Shown here in pieces: positions 31,360-40,429 of a stretch of 64,000 bases of DNA. Below the pieces are notes generated by a model. It had not been told where the DNA came from. It worked only from the letters and a program-made list of their open reading frames with translations, and searched no databases. The DNA lies in contig NZ_OY781884.1 in assembly GCF_963677155.1 (NCBI RefSeq), positions 186,001 through 250,000 on the forward strand, written 5' to 3'. Both the position numbers and the translations under genes were made by a program. The DNA comes from an uncultured Draconibacterium sp. Its GTDB lineage: Bacteria > Bacteroidota > Bacteroidia > Bacteroidales > Prolixibacteraceae. Every line of letters starts with the position of its first letter. Within the stretch, counting starts at the first letter, position 1.

Positions 31360-31953
31360 ATGAGCAACTTTTGGAATAACAGATACAGTGCAACAGAATA
31401 TGCTTATGGCGAAGCTCCCAATTCATTTATCAAAGAAGAATTGCCAAAACTTCACCCCGGAAAAGCATTATTCCCTGCTGAAGGAGAAGGACGAAATGCG
31501 GTTTTTGCAGCAACACTTGGATGGGAAGTAACAGCTTTTGATCCCAGTAGTGAAGGAAAAAGAAAAGCACAGCTCCTGGCTGACAAACATAATGTTTCAA
31601 TCAACTACCTGGTAACCGATTATGAAAATGCAAATTTTGAAAAAGAGTATTTTGATTGTATTTGTCTGACATATACTCATATGCCGGAAAATATAAGAAA
31701 CAAAGTTCATCAAAAACTAGCTTCGTTTTTAAAACCTGGTGGTACACTAATACTTGAAGGTTTTTCGAAAGAACAAATAAATAGAAATACAGGTGGGCCT
31801 AAAGAAGTAGGCTTCCTTTTTGATGAAAATGAATTAAAAAACGACTTTAAAAGTCTTAGTTCATTATCAACTCGCAAAATGGATATAGAACTTGATGAAG
31901 GGCCTTACCACAAAGGTATTTCGTCAATTATCAGGTTAAAAGGAATGAAGTAA
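31360..31953 (+). CDS. Class I SAM-dependent methyltransferase (TehB-like)
   Basis: The 197-aa protein starts with the 'FWNNRYSATEYAYGEAPN' segment typical of the TehB/thiopurine-type methyltransferase group. The SAM-binding region 'ALFPAEGEGRNAVFAATLGW' is followed by the acidic 'VTAFDPSSEG' after strand 2, and later by 'FLKPGGTLILEGFSKEQ'. It probably methylates a small molecule or metalloid. It lies 66 bases downstream of the FAD/Fe-S gene and may be read from the same transcript, but nothing links their functions. Confidence 0.8.
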   Translation: MSNFWNNRYSATEYAYGEAPNSFIKEELPKLHPGKALFPAEGEGRNAVFAATLGWEVTAFDPSSEGKRKAQLLADKHNVSINYLVTDYENANFEKEYFDCICLTYTHMPENIRNKVHQKLASFLKPGGTLILEGFSKEQINRNTGGPKEVGFLFDENELKNDFKSLSSLSTRKMDIELDEGPYHKGISSIIRLKGMK

Positions 31954-32165
31954 TTGCCCTGTTTTTTTGCGCCCGTATAAAGCCCTAAATAAAACTACTG
32001 TAAAGAAAGTTAAACAATTTGCCCCCGTTAAACGTATAGTATTTACAATCAGAACTTTCTACTGATAAAATTGAATCGTTTTTTGAAAATATATTTTTAC
32101 GAACGAACCAAAAGTTTTAATTTTACTTAAAAATAGGAAAGAGGAAGAAAAAAGAGTTTCAATTT

Positions 32166-32197
32166 TTTGTTTACAAGCAGGTATTTATTTATACTTG
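32166..32197 (+). promoter_or_regulatory. rho promoter
   Basis: TTTG at 32166-32169 and TATACTTG at 32190-32197 are 20 bases apart. This puts the transcript start near 32204, downstream of a possible TTG start at 32167 and about 85 bases before the ATG at 32290. It therefore fixes the rho start. The stretch from 31954 to 32165 shows no other feature. Confidence 0.7.
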
Positions 32198-32289
32198 CAC
32201 ACGATTTCAAAAGAAATCACCCTCCTCGTCAATTGTTCCAAGTATTTTTTCAACAATTATTAATCGAGAAAAGTTATAACAATAGTATA

Positions 32290-34170
<1,881 letters not shown>

Positions 34171-34190
34171 AAAGTAAATACAACAACATA

Positions 34191-34224
34191 AAAAAAGCAG
34201 GTTCGGTTTTGGATCTGCTTTTTT
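34191..34224 (+). terminator. Rho-independent terminator after rho
   Basis: AAAAAAGCAG pairs with CTGCTTTTTT around a 14-base loop, 20 bases past the rho stop. It also faces the minus-strand remnant that ends here, so it may once have served both. Confidence 0.8.
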
Positions 34225-34366
34225 ATTGCCTGAAAATCATTTGAAAGCCAATAGCAAAATCCGACTCAAAGTTTATTGACTTACCCTGAGGGAGAGTTCG
34301 CTGAAATTTTGTTTCACCTTCATTCCTGTTGGTAACTCCTATGAACCATAAACGTTCCTGTGACAT
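34223..34366 (-). pseudogene. C-terminal fragment of an outer-membrane-type protein
   Basis: The minus strand encodes 47 residues starting MSQERLWFIGVTNRNEG and ending INFESDFAIGFQMIFRQ, with a stop at 34223-34225. Alternating hydrophobic residues and an 'AIGFQMIFR' end look like the final strands of a beta-barrel. A stop codon (TAA) lies three codons upstream of the ATG and no continuation is visible in other frames, so this appears to be the 3' stump of a larger gene cut at the edge of the accessory island. It could be a genuine small ORF, but a 47-aa protein with this pattern would be unusual. Confidence 0.45.
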
Positions 34367-34681
34367 CCTAATTTACTCTGGTCTAATCCCTTGATCCAAA
34401 TACAACTACGCAGTTTTACGCTCCCTCCTTTGCTTTGCATCGTATTTATTTTTACTTTTATTCGACCTTTTCACCCGGCGACACAGGAAGAAGATTCAGT
34501 GAAGCAGAGCCGCCCCAGAAAATTTCAATTATCCGTTTGGAAGTGTTTACAGACATTTACAAACGAATAGCTAACTGATAAACAATTATTAAAATGAATT
34601 GCATCAACTGATGTTATAAGCGATGTAACAACAATGCTGATACACAGCAGTTCGCGGTTATTAGGTTTGAAAATAGACTCA
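34367..34681. other. Island left flank without a recognised gene
   Basis: No complete ORF is seen. The minus strand around 34400-34500 has a short Lys/Arg-rich frame (CRRVKRSNKSKNKYDAKQRR) without a start codon, which could be a gene remnant or a dispersed repeat. A motif GTTATAAGC at 34613-34621 resembles the right-hand end motif of the two palindromic elements further along the island. Confidence 0.35.
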
Positions 34682-35665
34682 ATGAATGATGGCAAGAAAA
34701 TAGAAAAATTAGTTCGACTTATTCAAGAAACCTTGAAAAATATTCCGAATACGGAGATTTTCTCCAATTTCAAGATTGAAAATAATAGTGGTAGAAAAAG
34801 AGAGATTGATATTCTTATAAAATCTTGCATAAATAATATGGATATCAAAATTGCAATTGAATGCAAAAATTATAAAAAACCAATACCTGTTGAGAAGATT
34901 GAAGCTTTCAATAGCAAGTGCATGAGAATTAAAGGAATCTCAAAAAAGGTTTTTGTCTCGTCGAGTGGTTATCAGGCAGATTCATACGAAGCTGCTAAAG
35001 ATTTTGAAATAGAACTATTTAGCTTGGATGAAATTTCAGAAAAAGAAATCTCAGAATGGTTTCCAATCAAAAAACTCAGAGCGAATATTAAACTACAGCT
35101 ACCATTTAATATTCAAATACAAGCAACAGAAGAAGAGATAAAAAAGATACCCAATGAGCAACTTACTATTCATTTCTATGAAAAAGACAATCCAATTTTG
35201 ATTTCTGGGTTTGTTTGGAACTCGGTTGTCGTTCCAGAACAGAATACAATTCAAAGTTACATGCTTCTAGACTTTATGAAAGGAAATTGCATAAATGAGA
35301 AAGATAAACAGACCAGAATTCCTTTTTCATTAAATGGGAAAGGGATATATATCATTGGAGAAGGAAATAAAAAATTAAATATCCTAAAAATAGAATCCGA
35401 AATAGTATGTTGGTATGACGAAGTATTTGCTCATGTCATTGGAGCAAAGAACTATAAAAAGGTTGACTCAACTACTGAAGCAAGTGTTGTTTCTCTAGAT
35501 GTTGGAAAGGACGAAATTGCAGATATTGTTTTAACCAACCAAAACGATATTTCTATTTTTCATACAACGAAAGATGGTCAAGTTTATCAAATGAGAACAT
35601 TGGCATCATATGACCCAAAAACAGATAAATTGAAAATAATTAATGAAGAAAAAAACGCGCAATAA
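34682..35665 (+). CDS. Restriction-endonuclease-like (Mrr_cat / PD-(D/E)XK) protein, orphan
   Basis: The ATG at 34682 gives 327 residues; an upstream ATG at 34634 would add 16 residues with no supporting match. The N-terminal 130 residues form a PD-(D/E)XK nuclease-like domain: an N-terminal helix with Glu, then 'REIDILI' (catalytic Asp), 'IAIECKNYKKPI' (E-x-K), and 'KVFVSSSGYQADSYEAAKDF', the Mrr-type 'sGfs..A...A' segment. The C-terminal 190 residues are unrecognised. No methyltransferase, specificity subunit or helicase is nearby, so it may act on modified DNA or be a nuclease with another role. Codon use is AT-richer than in neighbouring core genes. Confidence 0.7.
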   Translation: MNDGKKIEKLVRLIQETLKNIPNTEIFSNFKIENNSGRKREIDILIKSCINNMDIKIAIECKNYKKPIPVEKIEAFNSKCMRIKGISKKVFVSSSGYQADSYEAAKDFEIELFSLDEISEKEISEWFPIKKLRANIKLQLPFNIQIQATEEEIKKIPNEQLTIHFYEKDNPILISGFVWNSVVVPEQNTIQSYMLLDFMKGNCINEKDKQTRIPFSLNGKGIYIIGEGNKKLNILKIESEIVCWYDEVFAHVIGAKNYKKVDSTTEASVVSLDVGKDEIADIVLTNQNDISIFHTTKDGQVYQMRTLASYDPKTDKLKIINEEKNAQ

Positions 35666-35794
35666 CACGTGGTATAGGGCATGGCTGGTGCAGTGCGGAT
35701 TCAACAGTGTCGAATCTCGTCTCAACCTCAGTTTCGGTCGGACACTCAGACTCTCGTCTGACCGCCACGACCTCATCCACCACCGTTGTAATGC
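35654..35794. repeat. Long imperfect palindromic intergenic element, copy 1 (attC-like)
   Basis: The left end AACGCGCAATAACACGTGGT partly mirrors the right end ACCACCGTTGTAATGC. An inner perfect hairpin TCAGAC-TCTC-GTCTGA lies at 35747-35762. It overlaps the last codons of the nuclease-like gene. It shares its left motif (AACGCxC, then ACA) and right motif (ACC..TTRTAATGC) with copy 2 at 36682-36824. The resemblance to integron attC sites is structural only; no integrase is in the window. Confidence 0.5.
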
Positions 35795-35822
35795 ATTTTG
35801 AAAGAAAAAGACAGCAAAAAAA

Positions 35823-36191
35823 ATGAAATTATATCTGACATGTAAATATTGTAAAAAAGAATTGTCAAAATGGTTGTGGGTATCAGACAGAGTTGAATTG
35901 AAAAAGGATAAAGGAGATTCGATCGAATTATTTTGTAAAAAGTGTAATAATTGGGAGAAATATGACATTGACAATTTAAAGGCACAAGAAAGCAAAGTGG
36001 CATTGATTATAAGTTTATTAATATTCTCTATTGGTACTCCGACAATACTATTTTTACTTTGGGATTATATTTGGTTAACTGGTGTTTCCAGTATTGTTGG
36101 CATTCTTTCCATTGTTTTGACACCAAGCATCATTTATGGAATAATAAATAGACAAATAGAATCAGAGCATTTAATCGATGCTAATTTTTAA
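35823..36191 (+). CDS. Small zinc-ribbon membrane protein, unknown
   Basis: The 122-aa product has two Cys pairs (CKYC near residue 7 and CKKC near residue 39) that would form a zinc ribbon. Two transmembrane helices follow (about 58-80 and 88-110), then a short polar tail. I do not recognise the family. Its stop is 2 bases before the next gene's start, so the two form an operon, and both sit between two palindromic elements inside an accessory island. A role as a membrane sensor or immunity-type protein would be a guess. Confidence 0.6.
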   Translation: MKLYLTCKYCKKELSKWLWVSDRVELKKDKGDSIELFCKKCNNWEKYDIDNLKAQESKVALIISLLIFSIGTPTILFLLWDYIWLTGVSSIVGILSIVLTPSIIYGIINRQIESEHLIDANF

Positions 36192-36193
36192 TA

Positions 36194-36679
36194 ATGAAAA
36201 AAAGAGGATTACGGAAATATTATAAAAAGTTAGAGGACTCGTCTTTCATTGAGAATTTAGATTTCAGTGGAGGTGAAAATTCTTGGTTTGATTATTATCA
36301 CTTTCATATAGACAATGAGGGATTAGGAGATAAGTCTTGGAAATCCAGAAAACAACATCTTGACGCACTTTTCAGGATTGCTTCTAAAATTGAGGAAAAA
36401 CTCAAAACTTTCCCAAATGACTATCAATTTTGGATAGAAATTTCTGAAACAGAAAGCACTGAAGATTGTATTTACATTCACACGTCAAATCCAAATAGAA
36501 CTGAGTTCCCTATATCTATTGAGTTTGATAAAATTGAAGAACCGACAAATAAACAACTAGCAGAATACTTATCAACAACGGATTACGACATAAGGACAAA
36601 AGTTCTAATTAATTACAACGACAAAGAGGAATTGAATTATTTCCTGACTAAAAACAACTTAGGATTAAAAATTGAATAA
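36194..36679 (+). CDS. Hypothetical protein with WFD-x2-HFH motif
   Basis: The 161-aa soluble protein starts MKKRGLRKYYKKL, then shows 'SWFDYYHFHIDNEGLGDKSW', 'RKQHLDALFRI' and 'DCIYIHTSNPN'. The pattern of W-F-D, paired His and a later HTxNPN looks conserved, and I recall similar unnamed proteins in Bacteroidota and Firmicutes, but I cannot name a function. It is translationally coupled to the zinc-ribbon membrane protein gene upstream and ends 2 bases before the second palindromic element. Confidence 0.65.
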   Translation: MKKRGLRKYYKKLEDSSFIENLDFSGGENSWFDYYHFHIDNEGLGDKSWKSRKQHLDALFRIASKIEEKLKTFPNDYQFWIEISETESTEDCIYIHTSNPNRTEFPISIEFDKIEEPTNKQLAEYLSTTDYDIRTKVLINYNDKEELNYFLTKNNLGLKIE

Positions 36680-36681
36680 AA

Positions 36682-36824
36682 AACGCACTACAACAAAGTA
36701 CATATTGCAGGGCGGGGTTTAGTGGTATCCCAACTACGGATTCCCGTTTCGCAGTTCCATGTCCTTCGGACAGGAACGCTCTCCGAAATCCGCCCCAACA
36801 ACATGTACTAACCTTTTATAATGC
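36682..36824. repeat. Long imperfect palindromic intergenic element, copy 2 (attC-like)
   Basis: GTACATATTGCAGGGCGG (36698-36715) pairs with CCGCCCCAACAACATGTAC (36790-36808) with unpaired bases. An inner hairpin around a TTCG loop (GTCC-TTCG-GAC) lies near 36760-36771. The outer ends AACGCACTACAACA and ACCTTTTATAATGC match the ends of copy 1. Bulged long stems of this type are the hallmark of folded single-strand recombination sites, but they could equally be a dispersed repeat. Confidence 0.55.
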
Positions 36825-36862
36825 CAGCGGCTCCCAGTTTTCACTTCAGGAATAAGAAACAA

Positions 36863-37747
36863 TTACAAACCCGATAACTTCTCCAAAGCAAGCATTAAGG
36901 CATGTGTTCCCAGTTTTCCGTGACCCTGCGCCTGAACAGCCAGGTAAAGTTGTTTTACCAGCGCCAGTCCGGGTAACGACAAGCCCATTGCTTCTGCTTC
37001 TTTTAAGGCAATTCCCATATCTTTAATAAAATGCTCCACAAAAAATCCAGGGTCGAAATTACGATTTACGATACGTGGCGCCAGGTTATCGAGTGTCCAG
37101 CAACCTGCCGCTCCCCCACTAATTGATGAGAGCATGGTTGGCAGATCAAGACCGGCTTTATGGCCATACAACAAGGCTTCGCAAACGCCGATCATTGTTC
37201 CGGCAATGGTAATCTGGTTACACATTTTTGTATGTTGTCCCGATCCGGCTTCACCCTGGTAAACGATTTGTTTTCCCAGAATTTCGAACAGGGGATAAAC
37301 CTTATCGAAAGCTTCTTTATCGCCACCGGCCATTATCGACAGTGTGCCATTTTTAGCACCAACATCGCCACCCGAAACCGGCGCATCAACCGACTGTATA
37401 TTTTTAGCTTTGGCAGCCTCATAAATCTCAACCGCTAAACTCGGCTCGGTGGTTGTCATATCAACCCAAACAGCACCCGGTTTTGCTTTTGCCAAAATTC
37501 CGTTTTCGCCCAAATATACTTCTCGAACATCTTTCGGGAATCCAACAATAGTAAAAACAACATCGGAAACAGCAGCAACTTCTGCCGGGCTGTCGGCCCA
37601 TTTTACGCCGTTTGCCAGCAATGATTCTGCCTTACTTTTTGTTCGGGTATAGGTGGTACACGAATAACCTGCTTTATTTAAGTGGCCCAGCATGGAAACT
37701 CCCATCACTCCGGTGCCAATCCAACCAATTGTAATATCTTTTTTCAT
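36863..37747 (-). CDS. NAD(P)-dependent oxidoreductase, 3-hydroxyisobutyrate dehydrogenase family
   Basis: The 294-aa beta-hydroxyacid dehydrogenase has the N-terminal nucleotide-binding '[16 protein letters not shown]', the family motif '[19 protein letters not shown]' and the catalytic Lys in '[12 protein letters not shown]'. Members oxidise 3-hydroxyisobutyrate or reduce tartronate semialdehyde, succinic semialdehyde or glyoxylate; the residues visible do not choose between these. It is transcribed alone, facing the accessory island. The gene marks the island's right border. Confidence 0.88.
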   Translation of the reverse strand: MKKDITIGWIGTGVMGVSMLGHLNKAGYSCTTYTRTKSKAESLLANGVKWADSPAEVAAVSDVVFTIVGFPKDVREVYLGENGILAKAKPGAVWVDMTTTEPSLAVEIYEAAKAKNIQSVDAPVSGGDVGAKNGTLSIMAGGDKEAFDKVYPLFEILGKQIVYQGEAGSGQHTKMCNQITIAGTMIGVCEALLYGHKAGLDLPTMLSSISGGAAGCWTLDNLAPRIVNRNFDPGFFVEHFIKDMGIALKEAEAMGLSLPGLALVKQLYLAVQAQGHGKLGTHALMLALEKLSGL

Positions 37748-38246
37748 AAGACTAAAATTACTTATTTATAAAATGCATACGTAACCAGCATAAAATCACT
37801 GTCCAACTTTCTATCAATAACACTTTTTGTTATGCTGGTTTCATCGTATTGTTTTAAGAGTACCAAAACTAAAGCTTTCATTATATTCTTCAAAATCATT
37901 TATTCGACAATAACCAATAATAAAGCACACAATTTAGAATGAATAAATTTTACATTCATAGCCGGTAATAAAATTCAGATTCGTTTAAGAATATAGCACC
38001 AAAATTTTTCTTCTTTAACCCTGATTTTCTATTTCTTATGTTTCTTTCACCATCCTACAACTTTATAAAGCGTACTTTTTACTCTTTTAGAACACGCTTA
38101 ATAACAGCTCGTTTACAAATATTAACTTTTAAAACACCCAAAAAGCAAGTATATTTGTCGCCAAATCTTTCGCATAGATTTATAGATGAAAACGGAGAGT
38201 GGGTGCTGACTACTTTCCGTTTTCTATTTCAGCTTATTTGGGGCAT
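37748..38246. other. Intergenic region with possible small RNA
   Basis: No credible protein gene is present. A plus-strand -7 element TATATTTG at 38151-38158 is followed by a perfect hairpin (GAAAACGGA with TCCGTTTTC, about 38187-38226). The stretch up to 38250 could be a short non-coding transcript, but the only terminator nearby belongs to the minus-strand fumarase gene and is imperfect on the plus strand. Confidence 0.3.
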
Positions 38247-38277
38247 AAAAAAACCTCCGGATAAACTCCGAAGGTTT
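38247..38277 (-). terminator. Terminator of the fumarase gene
   Basis: On the minus strand AAACCTTCGGA pairs with TCCGGAGGTTT (one G-U pair), followed by a run of T. It lies 24 bases beyond the stop at 38301. Confidence 0.8.
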
Positions 38278-38300
38278 CATTTATATCGATCTAATTATGC

Positions 38301-39905
38301 TTACAATTCTTTGAAAAAGTCGTTTCCTTTGTCATCAACAATGATAAATGCAGGGAAATTTTCAACTTTGATCTTACGAACAGCTTCCATTCCCAGGTCT
38401 TCAAAATCGACCACCTCAACAGATTTGATACTGTTTTTGGCCAAAATTGCAGCCGGTCCGCCAATCGATCCCAGGTAGAAACCACCATGCTTTTTACAAG
38501 CGTCGGTAACCGCTTGCGAACGGTTTCCTTTTGCCAGCATAATCATCGATCCACCTTGACTTTGGAACTCGTCAACATACGGGTCCATACGACCTGCAGT
38601 TGTTGGTCCGAAACTACCTGATGCCATTCCTTTTGGAGTTTTTGCAGGACCAGCATAATACACCGGATGGTTTTTAAAGTATTCCGGCATTGGTTTGCCT
38701 TCGTCAAGCATTTGTTTAATTTGTGCATGTGCAATGTCGCGTGCAACGATTAAAGTACCGCTCAGGTTTAAACGTGTTTTTGTTGGGTATTTTGTTAATT
38801 CGGCCAATACTTTGTCCATTCCCTGATCCAGATCAATATCGATTGCCGGACTCATAGCCGGAGCTTTTGAAGGCAAGAAACGAGCAGGGTTTTTCTCCAG
38901 TTGCTCCAGGAAAATACCTTCTTTGGTAATTTTCGCTTTAATATTGCGGTCGGCACTACAGCTTACTCCCAAACCTACCGGGCACGAAGCTGCGTGGCGT
39001 GGCAAACGAATAACGCGTACATCGTGTACAAAATATTTTCCGCCAAACTGTGCACCTACTCCACTCTCCTGACAAATCTTTGTTACTTTTTCTTCCCACT
39101 CCAAATCGCGGAAAGCCTGACCACCTTCGTTACCTTCGGTTGGTAAATGATCTAAATAACCGGCTGATGCTTTTTTTACAGTTGCCAAAGTAGCCTCGGC
39201 AGAAGTACCGCCAATTACAAGCGCCAGGTGATAGGGAGGACAGGCAGAAGTACCCAGATCCATAATTTTATCCTGAACAAATTTGGTAAGGTTTTCCTCT
39301 GTCAGCAACGATTTGGTTTGCTGATAAAGAAAGGTTTTGTTACCTGAACCTCCGCCTTTGGTTACAAATAAAAATTCGTATTTATTTCCTTGCTCAGCAT
39401 ATAAATCAATTTGAGCAGGTAAGTTCGTTCCGGTGTTCTTTTCTTTGGTCATGGTAAAAGGCACCACCTGCGAATAGCGTAAATTCCTTTCAGCATAGGT
39501 ATTAAAAATACCTTTCGACAAGGCTTCAGCATCGTTGGCACCGGTGTATACATCTTCTCCTTTTTTACCAATAACAATTGCTGTTCCTGTATCCTGACAC
39601 GTTGGCAATTCGCCCTCGGCAGAAACTGCCTGATTCATTAACATGGTGTGTGCAACAAACCTGTCGTTATCGGTTGCTTCCGGGTCTTCAAGAATTTTGG
39701 CCAGCTTTTCAAGATGTGAAGCACGCAGGTAAAACGAAACATCAGAAAATGCTTCTTTTGCCAATTCTTCCAAACCTTTCGGATCAACTTTTAAAATCTC
39801 GCGGCCATCAACTTCAATGGTCGACACATAATCTTTTGAAATACAACGATATTCGGTATCGTCTTTTAAAATTGGAAATGGTTTTTGATATTTAAAATCT
39901 GCCAT
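38301..39905 (-). CDS. Class I (Fe-S) fumarate hydratase
   Basis: The 534-aa enzyme has both halves of class I fumarases: the N-terminal alpha part with '[17 protein letters not shown]' and '[15 protein letters not shown]', and the C-terminal beta part with '[15 protein letters not shown]'. Candidate [4Fe-4S] ligands are the Cys residues in 'TCQDTGTA', 'SACPPYHLA' and '[10 protein letters not shown]'. It hydrates fumarate to malate in the cytoplasm, serving the reductive or oxidative TCA branch, and is oxygen-sensitive. A closely related L-tartrate dehydratase activity cannot be excluded. It is monocistronic with a strong terminator. Confidence 0.93.
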   Translation of the reverse strand: MADFKYQKPFPILKDDTEYRCISKDYVSTIEVDGREILKVDPKGLEELAKEAFSDVSFYLRASHLEKLAKILEDPEATDNDRFVAHTMLMNQAVSAEGELPTCQDTGTAIVIGKKGEDVYTGANDAEALSKGIFNTYAERNLRYSQVVPFTMTKEKNTGTNLPAQIDLYAEQGNKYEFLFVTKGGGSGNKTFLYQQTKSLLTEENLTKFVQDKIMDLGTSACPPYHLALVIGGTSAEATLATVKKASAGYLDHLPTEGNEGGQAFRDLEWEEKVTKICQESGVGAQFGGKYFVHDVRVIRLPRHAASCPVGLGVSCSADRNIKAKITKEGIFLEQLEKNPARFLPSKAPAMSPAIDIDLDQGMDKVLAELTKYPTKTRLNLSGTLIVARDIAHAQIKQMLDEGKPMPEYFKNHPVYYAGPAKTPKGMASGSFGPTTAGRMDPYVDEFQSQGGSMIMLAKGNRSQAVTDACKKHGGFYLGSIGGPAAILAKNSIKSVEVVDFEDLGMEAVRKIKVENFPAFIIVDDKGNDFFKEL

Positions 39906-40177
39906 CGTAAAATCGGTTAAATGAATTTTCCATCAAAGATAAAACTATTCGTTTGTTTCTATTTTATTTTAAAGCGCAAACCTGAAAAATTTAACCCGAA
40001 ATTTTGTTGTTCCGGGCGTTCTTAATGTATCTGAAAAGTAAAAAATCTGCACATGTTTAAAAGCCTCGATCCACTTCTTCATTCGCAGGTGCGGCTGATA
40101 TAATGATCTTGCTAAATTTAAAGTTGGTGGAGTTTTCGTACTTGCTCGAACATATTGAAACCTCGAAAGGGAACCTG

Positions 40178-40339
40178 AGTTTCCAGATAACGAAGCTAAA
40201 GGAAAACACGGTGGTTATTTATTCGTACGCAGTTACCGATCCGGTAGCAGTACGTTTTGGTTGGGCCGACAACCCCGATGATTTAAACCTGTATAACCTT
40301 GAGCGTCTACCGGCCAATCCTTTCAGAACCGATGACTAA
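40178..40339 (+). pseudogene. C-terminal remnant of a sialate O-acetylesterase-type (SASA) gene
   Basis: The frame reads [20 protein letters not shown], then [21 protein letters not shown], and ends [10 protein letters not shown] before a stop. This is the very characteristic end of secreted sialate/9-O-acetylesterases ('PVAVRYgWadnP..NLYN.eGLPasPFRTD'). The catalytic SGNH part (several hundred residues) is absent upstream, where bases 39906-40177 contain no related frame. A 78-codon frame starting at 40103 covers it, but the residues before 40178 do not match the family. The stump lies between the fumarase and TonB-receptor genes. Confidence 0.75.
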
Positions 40340-40394
40340 CCGGGAATAATAAAATAAATTATCCCGATAGCACAATTTATTAAACAATAAATTG

Positions 40395-40424
40395 TTGATT
40401 TTAAAACGCCTTTGCATAGTTTTG
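40395..40424 (+). promoter_or_regulatory. Promoter of the TonB-dependent receptor gene
   Basis: TTG at 40395-40397 and TAGTTTTG at 40417-40424 are 19 bases apart. The -7 element ends 5 bases before the first ATG (40430), so the mRNA would be nearly or fully leaderless. Confidence 0.65.
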
Positions 40425-40429
40425 TGTTA

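Noticed and set aside
38038-38478. 146-codon plus-strand frame across the fumarase terminator
   Set aside because: It runs through a clear minus-strand terminator and into the antisense of the fumarase gene. The residues show no family features.
40103-40177. N-terminal part of the 78-codon frame before the esterase remnant, as a complete small gene
   Set aside because: Only residues from about 40178 match the esterase C terminus. The earlier codons have no family match, so the frame is a chance extension.
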